Positions 1 through 7,806 of a stretch of 64,000 bases of DNA are shown here, in pieces. The position numbers and the translations under genes were made by a program. The stretch comes from Ruegeria sp. HKCCD4315 (GTDB taxonomy: Bacteria; Pseudomonadota; Alphaproteobacteria; Rhodobacterales; Rhodobacteraceae): NCBI RefSeq assembly GCF_013112245.1, contig NZ_WVRN01000001.1, positions 2,236,501-2,300,500 on the forward strand, read 5' to 3'. The stretch's first letter is position 1; every line of letters starts with the position of its first letter. Under the pieces are notes generated by a model. It was not told the DNA's origin, did not search any database, and was given only the letters and a program-made list of their open reading frames with translations.

Positions 1-314
1 ACCACCATGACCTCACGCCCCTGCACCTGGCCGATGCCGGCGATCACCCCAGCACAAGGTGCGGCATCGCCATACATCCCATGTGCCGCAGTCGCGCCGA
101 TTTCCAGAAACGGAGAGCCCGCGTCCAAAAGGTTCGCGACCCTGCGCCGAGGCAGCATCTTGCCCCGTGATTCATGCCGCGCGCGAGATTTCTCGCCCCC
201 GCCCATGCGGGCCGCTTCGGCAGCAGCTGAGATTTGGGCCAGCGCGTCGAGATGGGCCGCGCGGTTTGCTTTGAAGCCTTCAGAGGTTGTTATTGCTTTA
301 CTCGTGAGCTTCAT
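1..314 (-). CDS. mccB: Methylcrotonyl-CoA carboxylase beta subunit, N-terminal part
   Basis: Partial gene: the start codon is at 312-314 and the reading frame runs off the left edge, leaving about 104 residues of an expected 530 or so. The visible part, including RGKMLPRRRVANLLD and SPFLEIGATAAHGMYG, is the start of the acyl-CoA carboxyltransferase beta subunit family. This subunit moves the biotin-bound carboxyl group to 3-methylcrotonyl-CoA in leucine degradation. The specific MCC assignment rests on context: isovaleryl-CoA dehydrogenase, the preceding pathway step, is in the same cluster. A propionyl-CoA carboxylase beta chain is the alternative but normally starts differently. The ATG overlaps the stop of the upstream gene as ATGA, and GGGAGGAG lies just upstream, so translation is probably coupled. 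Confidence 0.82.
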   Translation of the reverse strand, partial: MKLTSKAITTSEGFKANRAAHLDALAQISAAAEAARMGGGEKSRARHESRGKMLPRRRVANLLDAGSPFLEIGATAAHGMYGDAAPCAGVIAGIGQVQGREVMV

Positions 315-775
315 TGGCTCTCCTCCCTCTTTTCCACCCAATCGGCCAAAGACACCGCTCCCAGGTAACGTCCGAAAGACACTAAGGCAGCACATTCCGT
401 GTCAAAGCTTGGTGTTTCACAACGACTGGCAACGCTTGTGTTGTTCAAAAGCTCCAATCGCTTTTGATAGAAGTGTTTTTGCTGGGACAAAGCCTCCAGG
501 TTTTCTGGAAGACCATCCACATTTGCTTTGGACCGGTCTACGAAATATGAAGCCAAGTTTTTAAAGCAAGAATGACTGTCTGTGGAAAAACGACAATAGC
601 CTAGGATCACCGCTATACACTCTTGTGTTTTTCCAGCCTGATCCAGTTTGCCTTCTGCACTTGCAAGGCAGCGTTCTGTCCAAGCATAGGGACTACTTTG
701 GTCTGCCAAGCTCACAGCTGGCGCTGCAATGCAGGCAACGACGAACGAAGTCGCGACGTATAAGCTCTTCATCAT
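311..775 (-). CDS. Small secreted six-cysteine protein of unknown function
   Basis: A 154-residue protein I do not recognise. Residues 1-24 form a typical signal peptide (hydrophobic run, then VSLADQ), so the product should be periplasmic or secreted. The mature part carries six cysteines (roughly residues 36, 53, 61, 70, 118 and 126), an even number that could make three disulphides, and is otherwise helix-friendly. It sits between the acyl-CoA ligase and mccB. Its ATG overlaps the ligase stop as ATGA, and its own stop overlaps the mccB start the same way, so it is embedded in the operon by translational coupling on both sides. Its codon use looks more A+T rich than its neighbours, hinting at later acquisition. 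A secreted protein has no obvious role in cytosolic leucine catabolism. Confidence 0.75.
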   Translation of the reverse strand: MMKSLYVATSFVVACIAAPAVSLADQSSPYAWTERCLASAEGKLDQAGKTQECIAVILGYCRFSTDSHSCFKNLASYFVDRSKANVDGLPENLEALSQQKHFYQKRLELLNNTSVASRCETPSFDTECAALVSFGRYLGAVSLADWVEKREESQ

Positions 776-2298
776 AGCACCCCTTCCCCCGCCGCACGCG
801 CCTTCAGTTCCTTCCGGATCACCTTCCCCGTCACCGTCATCGGCAGTTCCTCCAGAAACGCCACCTCACGCGGGTAGGAGTAATGCGCCAGACGATCTTT
901 GACCCAATCCTGCAACTCACGCTCTGCAGCCGCAGCCCCCGGTTTCAACACCACATACGCCTTGACGATCTCGGTCCGCAGCGGGTCGGGTTTGCCGACC
1001 ACACCCACGGTCGCCACCGCCGGGTGGGTCAGCAGGCAATCCTCGATCTCGGCAGGGCCGATGCGGTATCCGGCTGAGGTAATTACGTCGTCGTCGCGTC
1101 CGACAAAGCGCAGGTAGTCGCCCTCCCAAACGCCGCGATCTCCGGTGATCAACCAATCGCCTCGGAATTTCTCAGCCGTCGCCTCGGGCCTGTTCCAGTA
1201 TTCCAGCAGCATCGAAGCCGAGCCGCGCCGGATCGCCACGTCGCCTTCCTCGGTCGTTGGGTTGCCTTTCTCGTCAATCACCGCCACCTCATGCCCCGGC
1301 ACGGGTTTGCCGATGCAGCCGGGCTGCACTGGGAAATCCTCGGCGCAAGAGGACACGACCATATTACATTCTGTCTGGCCGTAGAATTCATTGATCGTCA
1401 GACCAAACGCCTTTTGACCCCAGGCCAGCATCTCGGCCCCCAAGGGCTCGCCCCCGGACGCGACCGAGCGCAGGCCGGGAATGCCCTGATCTGCCGCTTT
1501 CAGCATTCGCAAGGCCGTGGGCGGAAAAAACACGTTGCGCACCCCGCCGCGCGCAACAATATCGGCGCAGGCTTCGGGCGTGAATTTCTCAAGCCGCGCC
1601 GCGACCACGGGAATACCAAGCGCCAGGCCCGGCATCAGCACATCGAACAAACCGCCGATCCATGCCCAATCCGCCGGTGTCCAAAGGCAATCGCCCCCAC
1701 GCAAATGGTTATGACTGATCGAGACACCCGGCAGATGCCCTGTCAGCACCCGGTGCCCGTGCAATGCCCCCTTTGGGCTGCCGGTGGTGCCCGAAGTATA
1801 GATCAGCACCGCCGGGTCATTGGGGCCAGTGTCGGCGAATGGCAGGGATGGGCCCGCCTCGCCTATTTCAGATGCAATCAGAGCCTCGGCCAGATCGCCC
1901 AGCAATTCAGCGCCCTCGGCATCGGTCAGCACAATTTTGGCACCAGCATCGCCGACCCGCGACCGCAGGGCATCTTGTTTGAACAGTTTGAACAGCGGAA
2001 CTGAGATCGCCCCGATCTTCCAGATCGCCAGATGAGCTGCAGCGCACCACGGGGACTGGCTGAGCAACACGCCGACGCGATCTCCGGGCTGTACGCGGCG
2101 CAACAGCGCGCGGGCAAGATCATCCGCTATCTGATCCAGTTGGCCATAGGTGACATTGCGGGGATCCGAACCAGTCAGATCAACAACCGCCACCTGATCT
2201 TTTGCATGGCGCAGGCATTGCTGCGCCATATTGAGCCGATCCGGCAGGTCCCAGCTTCCCTCCGGGCGCAATCCCGGTATGCGCTCAGTGGTTAGCAC
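772..2298 (-). CDS. AMP-dependent acyl-CoA synthetase
   Basis: A 508-residue adenylate-forming ligase that should activate a carboxylic acid with ATP and CoA. The P-loop signature YTSGTTGSPKGALHGH is near residues 167-182, FYGQTECN (motif A5) near 303, and the hinge and C-terminal lysine region TVTGKVIRKELK near the end. It resembles medium-chain acyl-CoA synthetases more than acetyl-CoA synthetase. Its place between ivd and mccB suggests a branched-chain acid such as isovalerate or a related acid, but the substrate is inferred from context only. Translation begins at GTG (2296-2298), preceded by AGGAG at a good distance. The stop overlaps the next gene by four bases. A GC-rich housekeeping-like composition separates it from the downstream small gene. 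Confidence 0.85.
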   Translation of the reverse strand: MLTTERIPGLRPEGSWDLPDRLNMAQQCLRHAKDQVAVVDLTGSDPRNVTYGQLDQIADDLARALLRRVQPGDRVGVLLSQSPWCAAAHLAIWKIGAISVPLFKLFKQDALRSRVGDAGAKIVLTDAEGAELLGDLAEALIASEIGEAGPSLPFADTGPNDPAVLIYTSGTTGSPKGALHGHRVLTGHLPGVSISHNHLRGGDCLWTPADWAWIGGLFDVLMPGLALGIPVVAARLEKFTPEACADIVARGGVRNVFFPPTALRMLKAADQGIPGLRSVASGGEPLGAEMLAWGQKAFGLTINEFYGQTECNMVVSSCAEDFPVQPGCIGKPVPGHEVAVIDEKGNPTTEEGDVAIRRGSASMLLEYWNRPEATAEKFRGDWLITGDRGVWEGDYLRFVGRDDDVITSAGYRIGPAEIEDCLLTHPAVATVGVVGKPDPLRTEIVKAYVVLKPGAAAAERELQDWVKDRLAHYSYPREVAFLEELPMTVTGKVIRKELKARAAGEGVL

Positions 2299-2362
2299 GG
2301 CAAATTCTCCTTATTTTGCTGTCACTTCCCTGAATCTCGTCGCCACCAGCTTTCACAGGAAC

Positions 2363-2376
2363 TTGATGCAGATCAG
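2363..2376 (+). promoter_or_regulatory. FNR/FnrL-like box upstream of ompW
   Basis: TTGATGCAGATCAG matches the FNR/FnrL consensus TTGAT-N4-ATCAA at nine of ten defined bases. It lies 58 bp before the ompW start codon, in the 136-bp gap between the divergent acyl-CoA ligase gene and ompW. Known biology: ompW is under FNR control in enterobacteria, and FnrL is the Rhodobacteraceae orthologue. The site is seen; its function is inferred. Confidence 0.5.
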
Positions 2377-2434
2377 AGTGCTCAAGGCTCTGTTCTGCGA
2401 CGTCAGACGCATCAACAGAACCAAAGGCAAAACA

Positions 2435-3037
2435 ATGACCAAAAAGCTCGCCGCATTGACCCTGTCCACCGCGCTGATTGCGATGGCCGCCCCTGCGTTT
2501 GCTCAATCGCAAGGTGACTGGACCGTCGGCGTCGGTGTGGGTTATCTGGACCCGAAATCCGACAACGGCACGATTGCAGGTGCACCTGCCACTATCGACG
2601 CAGATACGCGCCCGATCTTCACCGCTGAATACTTTATCCGTGACAATCTGGGTATCGAACTGCTGGCCGCAACCCCGTTCAAACACACAATCGCTTTGGG
2701 CGGTGTTGATGCGGCTACGGTCAAGCACCTGCCGCCCACCCTGTCGGTGAACTATCACTTCCCAACCAACAGCGCGTGGAAACCCTATGTCGGTGCCGGC
2801 CTGAACTACACCATCTTCTTCGACGAACAGACGGCTTTGGGCGATCTCAAGGTCGATGACTCCTTCGGTGTTTCGCTGCAGGCCGGTCTGGACTACATGG
2901 TCAGCGACAATGGCGCGGTCCGTCTGAACGTACGTTGGTTCGACATCGACTCGGACGTTTCGCTGAACGGCACCAATATCGGCACCGCGGAAATCGATCC
3001 GTTCCTTGTCGGCGTTTCCTACGTCCATAAGTTCTGA
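2435..3037 (+). CDS. ompW: OmpW family outer membrane protein
   Basis: A 200-residue outer-membrane beta-barrel protein. The chosen ATG at 2435 is followed by a clean signal peptide (MTKKLAALTLSTALIAMAAP then AFAQ, cut after about residue 23). A longer in-frame extension upstream to 2231 overlaps the divergent gene and lacks a signal peptide, so it was rejected. The mature part contains alternating aromatic and polar strands, an inner motif YVGAGLNYTIFF, and ends in HKF, the C-terminal phenylalanine typical of barrels recognised by BamA. OmpW proteins form eight-stranded channels for small hydrophobic molecules. The gene is monocistronic, bounded by divergent minus-strand genes, with an FNR-like box upstream and a strong terminator downstream. 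Confidence 0.9.
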   Translation: MTKKLAALTLSTALIAMAAPAFAQSQGDWTVGVGVGYLDPKSDNGTIAGAPATIDADTRPIFTAEYFIRDNLGIELLAATPFKHTIALGGVDAATVKHLPPTLSVNYHFPTNSAWKPYVGAGLNYTIFFDEQTALGDLKVDDSFGVSLQAGLDYMVSDNGAVRLNVRWFDIDSDVSLNGTNIGTAEIDPFLVGVSYVHKF

Positions 3038-3050
3038 TCCTGTCTTTCAA

Positions 3051-3086
3051 GCGCCCTGCGGTTCCCTCGTCCGCAGGGCGTTTTTT
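3051..3086 (+). terminator. Rho-independent terminator of ompW
   Basis: GCGCCCTGCGG and CCGCAGGGCG form a stem of about ten base pairs around a short loop, followed directly by TTTTTT. It lies 14 bases after the ompW stop. The T run is only on the plus strand, so it does not serve ivd, which ends at 3091 on the other strand. Confidence 0.9.
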
Positions 3087-3090
3087 GTGT

Positions 3091-4254
3091 TCAGAGCATT
3101 TCAGCCATCAACTCACGGCCAATCAGCATCCGGCGAATCTCGCTGGTGCCCGCGCCGATCTCCATCAGCTTGGCATCACGGAAGATCCGGCTTACTGGCG
3201 CATCGGACAGAAAGCCTGCACCACCCAGCGCCTGAACCGCCTGATGCGCCTGCGCCATCGCCTGTTCCGAAGCGTAAAGGCAACACGCCGCCGCATCCTG
3301 ACGCGTCACATCCCCCCGATCACACGCCTTGGCGACCTCGTACACATACGCCCGCGCCGAGTTCATCGCCGTGTACATGTCGGCGATCTTGCCCTGCATT
3401 AACTGGAAGCTGCCGATGGGTTTGCCGAACTGTTTGCGCTCGGCCAGATAAGGCATCACCTCATCCAGACAAGCGGCCATGATACCGGTGCCGATACCGG
3501 CCAGAACCACACGCTCATAGTCCAGCCCCGACATGAGCACGGCCACGCCTTTCCCCTCTTCACCCAACACGTTCTCAAACGGCACCTCGACGTCTTCAAA
3601 GATCAGTTCAGCCGTGTTCGACCCGCGCATCCCCAGCTTGTCGAAATGAGGTGAGGTCGAGAACCCTTTCATTTCTTTCTCGATCAGAAAGGCCGTGATC
3701 CCCTTTGACCCGGCATCCGGATCTGTCTTGGCGTAAACGACCAGAGTATCTGCGTCCGGTCCGTTGGTGATCCAGTATTTATTGCCATTCAGACGGTAAT
3801 GATCGTTCCGCTTCTCCGCCCGCAACTTCATCGACACGACGTCGGACCCGGCTGAAGGTTCCGACATGGCCAACGCACCGACATGATCACCCGAGATCAG
3901 GCGCGGCAGGTATTTCTGCTTCTGCTCCTCACTGCCGTTCAGCTTGATTTGGTTCACGCAGAGGTTCGAATGCGCCCCGTATGACAGTGAAACCGAAGCC
4001 GAGGCACGCGCGATTTCTTCGACCGCGATGGTGTGCGCCAGATAGGACATACCCGCACCGCCATATTCCTCGGGCACAGTGACACCTAATAGGCCAAGCT
4101 CTCCCATCTCTTTCCACAACTCGTTCGGAAAGGCGTTGGTTTGGTCGATCTCAGCCGCCATCGGCTTAACCCGTTCCTGTGCCCAGCGATGCACCATCTC
4201 GCGCAGGGCGTTCACATCCTCACCCAGATCGAACTTCATCGTGGCCATGAACAT
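3091..4254 (-). CDS. ivd: Isovaleryl-CoA dehydrogenase
   Basis: A 387-residue acyl-CoA dehydrogenase that oxidises isovaleryl-CoA to 3-methylcrotonyl-CoA with FAD, the step before MCC in leucine breakdown. Visible signatures are [12 protein letters not shown] (about residue 130), the FAD-contacting KYWITNG (about 157) and [22 protein letters not shown] near the C-terminus. The glutamate in [11 protein letters not shown] (about residue 245) is at the place of the catalytic base peculiar to isovaleryl-CoA dehydrogenases, which separates it from most other acyl-CoA dehydrogenases. Start: ATG at 4252-4254 with GGAGGGAGG upstream; a second ATG two codons later is possible. It leads the leucine cluster, with a palindromic operator-like site just upstream. 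Confidence 0.93.
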   Translation of the reverse strand: MFMATMKFDLGEDVNALREMVHRWAQERVKPMAAEIDQTNAFPNELWKEMGELGLLGVTVPEEYGGAGMSYLAHTIAVEEIARASASVSLSYGAHSNLCVNQIKLNGSEEQKQKYLPRLISGDHVGALAMSEPSAGSDVVSMKLRAEKRNDHYRLNGNKYWITNGPDADTLVVYAKTDPDAGSKGITAFLIEKEMKGFSTSPHFDKLGMRGSNTAELIFEDVEVPFENVLGEEGKGVAVLMSGLDYERVVLAGIGTGIMAACLDEVMPYLAERKQFGKPIGSFQLMQGKIADMYTAMNSARAYVYEVAKACDRGDVTRQDAAACCLYASEQAMAQAHQAVQALGGAGFLSDAPVSRIFRDAKLMEIGAGTSEIRRMLIGRELMAEML

Positions 4255-4276
4255 CTGCGTCCTCCCTCCGCGTTAA

Positions 4277-4290
4277 TGAACAAGTGTTCA
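4277..4290. promoter_or_regulatory. Palindromic operator-like site upstream of ivd
   Basis: TGAACA-AG-TGTTCA is a perfect inverted repeat with six-base arms, 22 bases upstream of the ivd start. TetR-type regulators of acyl-CoA metabolism often bind sites of this size and symmetry. No regulator gene lies next to it in this window, so the cognate protein is unknown. Confidence 0.5.
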
Positions 4291-4340
4291 ATAAACGATT
4301 ACCAGCGAATCCGAGCCCGGTCAATCTTTGTGAACCAGCC

Positions 4341-4371
4341 AAAACGCAAAACGCCGCCCATACGGGCGGCG
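4341..4371 (-). terminator. Terminator of the aminotransferase gene
   Basis: CGCCGCCC and GGGCGGCG form an eight-base stem with a four-base loop. On the minus strand it is followed by TTTTGCGTTTT. It lies about 43 bases after the stop of the DegT-type aminotransferase. Confidence 0.8.
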
Positions 4372-4413
4372 ATGCAAAGGATTGAGCGCGCGCAGCAAGC
4401 GCACTCCACTTGG

Positions 4414-5604
4414 TTACGATTGGTAGACCGCGCCCACCTCAGCTCGGATAATGCGCGCAATCAATTGGCAGTCTTCCAATGAAAACGTCAGAGGTACACG
4501 CATGTCCATGACACCAGCCAGAACTCGATCACTTTCCGGCATACGCTCACTGTCGAAATAGCGCCAACTGTCATACCGTGACGTGAACCCGGTTGGCTCG
4601 GCCCCCCCAAACCATTTCAGCTCGACCCCACGCGCCGCGCAACGGCTGATCACGTCGGCGATCCGTTCGGGCAACCAATCCAACAGCAGGAACTGGATCG
4701 AAGACCCTACATAGGTTTCCTCCTCGGGCCGCTCAACCATGGTCAGGCCCGGTGTTCCACGCAGCCCGGTCTCGATCTCGCGATAGCGCTCATTCCAACG
4801 CTCCACCTGACGGTCCAAATCTCGCAATTGCGGACGCAGGATCGCAGCCCGCAAATTGTCCATGCGACCGGAAACGTTTGGCGTGGTGTATTTGATCCGA
4901 TCGAACACCTCGGGCCCCGGCGCGGCCAGGTGGCGCTCGTACAGCATGTAGGACCCTGACAGCATCGTAGCTTTGGCCGCCAATTCTTCGTCATCGGTGA
5001 CAAGCAAACCGCCCTCACCCGAGTTGACGTGCTTGTACGTCTGACAGGAATAGCAGCCGATTGCGCCCTGCCGCCCCGACAACTGGCCGCGCCAGGCCGC
5101 GCCCATCGTATGCGCGCAGTCTTCAATCACGATCACCCCGGCGGCGTCGCACATCTGCATCAGCCGGTCCATATCACACAGATGCCCGCGCATATGACTC
5201 AGCATCAGCACGCGCGCCTGCCCCAGCTTGCGCTCAAGGTCGTCCAAATCGATGGTCAGGCTTTCCGTCACGCCCACGAAGATGGCCCGCCCCCCAACCG
5301 AAGCAATCGACCCTGGCACCGGGGCCAGCGTGAAGGCGTTGGTCAGCACCGGATCACCGGGCTGAACCCCAACCGCACGAAGGGCGGTGGCCAGCGCATA
5401 GCCGCCAGACGACACAGCCAGACAGTATTTTGCCCCCATCTGCGCCGCGAATTCCTGCTCCAGCAGGGCCGTTTCCCCCAATTCACCTGCCGCTACGTTG
5501 TAGCGATGCAGACGCCCGTGTCGCAGAACGGCCAAAGCCGCCTCAATCGCGTCCTCGGGAAGCGGTTCCTGCTGGGTGAAATTGCCTGAGAATTTTTCGG
5601 TCAT
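4414..5604 (-). CDS. DegT/DnrJ/EryC1/StrS family aminotransferase
   Basis: A PLP enzyme of about 396 residues in the sugar-aminotransferase fold. The PLP lysine is the K in YSCQTYKHVNSGEGG, where most relatives have a SxxxxK context; upstream VIEDCAHTMGA gives the cofactor-binding aspartate. Members aminate keto-sugars in polysaccharide or antibiotic synthesis, but there are no nucleotide-sugar genes beside this one, so the substrate is open. It lies 39 bases downstream of gph on the same strand and shares its terminator. I chose ATG at 5602-5604; a TTG eight codons upstream (5626-5628) is also in frame, and neither has a strong ribosome binding site. Confidence 0.8.
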   Translation of the reverse strand: MTEKFSGNFTQQEPLPEDAIEAALAVLRHGRLHRYNVAAGELGETALLEQEFAAQMGAKYCLAVSSGGYALATALRAVGVQPGDPVLTNAFTLAPVPGSIASVGGRAIFVGVTESLTIDLDDLERKLGQARVLMLSHMRGHLCDMDRLMQMCDAAGVIVIEDCAHTMGAAWRGQLSGRQGAIGCYSCQTYKHVNSGEGGLLVTDDEELAAKATMLSGSYMLYERHLAAPGPEVFDRIKYTTPNVSGRMDNLRAAILRPQLRDLDRQVERWNERYREIETGLRGTPGLTMVERPEEETYVGSSIQFLLLDWLPERIADVISRCAARGVELKWFGGAEPTGFTSRYDSWRYFDSERMPESDRVLAGVMDMRVPLTFSLEDCQLIARIIRAEVGAVYQS

Positions 5605-5643
5605 GATCTCGTTCTGAGGCTCCGACAAGGTTCGGTCAAGACG

Positions 5644-6315
5644 TTACGCCGCCGCACCAATCAAGGCAGGCACAAGGGAAGGTAAATCGTCAAAATGATG
5701 CAGCAAGGCCTCGGGTTCCAATGCCGCCATGTCATCCCCTGACGGGCCGAAGGTCACGAGGACCGACGGAACACCTGCGGCTTTGGCGGTGTTGCGGTCC
5801 GTATCCGAGTCTCCGATCAGCACGCAAAAATCAGGGTCGCCCCCAGCGCGACGTGCAGCCTCACGCAGAGGGGCTGGGTCAGGTTTGCGGACCGGCAAGG
5901 TATCTGCCCCAACCAATGAGGCAAAACGGTCCCGCACCCCCATGCGGGTCAGCAACAATTCAGCCAAATGCTCGGGTTTGTTCGTGCATATGCCAACACC
6001 GTATCCAGCGTTGCTAAGCATCTCGACCGCCTGCAACGCTCCGGGATAGAAACTGGTGTGGTTGTCTATGTCCTGCGCATAGGCTTCAAGCAGCACCGGG
6101 TAATAGGTGTGGACCGTGTCCTCATCAAAGGCACCGACGCGTTTTAGCCCATGGGTCAACATCATGCGCCCACCGCGCAACGCGATACCAGAGTCCTGCC
6201 CCTGGACCAGCACGTCACCATGCCCCATTTCGCGAAAACAATGGTTCGCTGCGGCCAGCAAATCGCCTGACGTGTCCGCCAATGTGCCGTCCAAATCGAA
6301 TATGACGGTGCGCAT
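5644..6315 (-). CDS. gph: HAD-family phosphatase, phosphoglycolate phosphatase type
   Basis: A 223-residue haloacid-dehalogenase hydrolase. Motif I is FDLDGTLADT at residues 6-15 with the nucleophile and acid/base aspartates, motif II is the T in GICTNKPEH (about 109-117), motif III the lysine in PVRKPDP, and motif IV LIGDSDTDRNTA. A helical cap of the Gph type lies between motifs I and II. Phosphoglycolate phosphatase, which removes 2-phosphoglycolate produced in DNA repair, is the best fit, but other small phosphatases share this layout. Start ATG at 6313-6315 has AAGGAGG at an ideal spacing. It is divergent from glmU with 134 bases between them and probably cotranscribed with the downstream aminotransferase. 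Confidence 0.8.
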   Translation of the reverse strand: MRTVIFDLDGTLADTSGDLLAAANHCFREMGHGDVLVQGQDSGIALRGGRMMLTHGLKRVGAFDEDTVHTYYPVLLEAYAQDIDNHTSFYPGALQAVEMLSNAGYGVGICTNKPEHLAELLLTRMGVRDRFASLVGADTLPVRKPDPAPLREAARRAGGDPDFCVLIGDSDTDRNTAKAAGVPSVLVTFGPSGDDMAALEPEALLHHFDDLPSLVPALIGAAA

Positions 6316-6449
6316 ATCGCCTCCTTATTCGGCAGGTTTTCGCCGTGCCCTGTTTCAATCGGCAATCTTGTTTGATGGCCGAACGGCTTGCGCCTTTGAC
6401 CTCAGCGGATAAAACGGTCGGCACCAAAACACAAAGAGAAAACGATTTC

Positions 6450-7802
6450 ATGAGCATTGCCCTTGTCATCCTTGCCGCCGGAAAAGGCACCAGGATGAAT
6501 TCGGAAATTCCCAAAGTCCTGCATCCCATCGCCCAAGTGCCGATGCTTGTTCACGCGATGCGCGCCGGGTCCGTGCTGTCGCCCGAGCGAACAGTGATTG
6601 TCACCGGCCACGGGTCCGAAGCTGTGGCAAAGGTTGCGCAAGGCGAAGACGAAGCCGCGCAGATTGCCGTTCAGGAAGAACAACAAGGCACCGCTCACGC
6701 AGTTGCTCAGGCGCGGCAAGCGCTGGAAGGGTTTGAGGGCGATGTTGTGGTTCTTTACGGCGACACCCCGTTTCTACAACCGGACACGCTGGAACGGATG
6801 ATCGAGGCGCGGTCGCGGAACGATCTGGTCATTCTCGGGTTCGAAGCTGCCGACCCCGCACGTTATGGTCGGTTGGTGATGAAGGGCGACAGCCTGGAAC
6901 GCATTGTCGAATTTAAAGACGCCACTGATGAAGAACGGGCGCTAACCTTTTGTAACTCGGGACTTCTCGCCTGTGACGCGCAGCTGTTGTTTTCACTGAT
7001 CGATGATGTCAGCAACGACAACGCTTCGGGTGAATACTACCTGACTGACGTTGTAGAAATCGCGCGCAAACGTGAGTTGAACGTGACCGCCGTCGCCTGT
7101 GACGAGGCACAAACGCTGGGTGTGAATTCGCGCGCGGATCTGGCCGCGGCGGATGCGGTGTACCAAGCCCGCGCACGTGCTGAGCTTTTGGATATGGGTG
7201 TCACCTTGATGGCCCCTGAAACAGTGTATCTGGCCGCTGACACTGTAATCGGGCGCGATACAGTGATCGAACCCAATGTGGTGTTTGGTCCCGGTGTCAC
7301 GGTTGAAAGCGGTGCGACGATCCGGGCGTTTTCGCATCTGGAAGGGTGCCATGTCAGCCGTGGCGCTATCATCGGACCTTATGCCCGTTTGCGCCCCGGC
7401 GCCGAGTTGGCGGAAAACACGCGGGTTGGAAACTTCGTCGAAATCAAGAATGCTGAAATTGCCGAAGGCGCGAAGGTCAACCACCTGAGCTACATCGGCG
7501 ATGCATCGGTGGGGGCTGCGACAAATATCGGCGCTGGTACGATCACCTGCAACTATGACGGCGTGATGAAGCACAAGACCACCATTGGTGAGAACGTCTT
7601 TATTGGGTCGAACACCATGCTTGTGGCCCCTGTGACCGTGGGTGATGGCGCGATGACCGCAACGGGCACAGTCGTGACCAAGAATGTGGAACCTGACGCG
7701 TTGGCTGTGGCTCGCGCCAAGCAGGAAAACAAACCCGGATATGCGCGTAAATTGTTTGATATGTTGAAGGCGAAGAAGGCTCGCCGCGATAAAGAGGCCT
7801 GA
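6450..7802 (+). CDS. glmU: Bifunctional UDP-GlcNAc pyrophosphorylase / GlcN-1-P acetyltransferase
   Basis: A 450-residue bifunctional enzyme making UDP-N-acetylglucosamine, the precursor of peptidoglycan and lipid A. The N-terminal uridylyltransferase shows LAAGKGTRMNSEIPKVLH (residues 7-24), EEQQGTAHAV and VLYGDTPFL. The C-terminal half is a left-handed beta-helix of hexapeptide repeats (VIGRDTVIEPNVVFGPGVTV onwards) with the acetyltransferase stretch GAGTITCNYDG. The length matches alphaproteobacterial GlmU. The ATG at 6450 was chosen because it begins the conserved MSIALVILAAG; the open frame upstream to 6345 carries no conserved sequence. It is followed after four bases by glmS, so the two steps of amino-sugar synthesis are one transcription unit. 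Confidence 0.96.
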   Translation: MSIALVILAAGKGTRMNSEIPKVLHPIAQVPMLVHAMRAGSVLSPERTVIVTGHGSEAVAKVAQGEDEAAQIAVQEEQQGTAHAVAQARQALEGFEGDVVVLYGDTPFLQPDTLERMIEARSRNDLVILGFEAADPARYGRLVMKGDSLERIVEFKDATDEERALTFCNSGLLACDAQLLFSLIDDVSNDNASGEYYLTDVVEIARKRELNVTAVACDEAQTLGVNSRADLAAADAVYQARARAELLDMGVTLMAPETVYLAADTVIGRDTVIEPNVVFGPGVTVESGATIRAFSHLEGCHVSRGAIIGPYARLRPGAELAENTRVGNFVEIKNAEIAEGAKVNHLSYIGDASVGAATNIGAGTITCNYDGVMKHKTTIGENVFIGSNTMLVAPVTVGDGAMTATGTVVTKNVEPDALAVARAKQENKPGYARKLFDMLKAKKARRDKEA

Positions 7803-7806
7803 GGTT

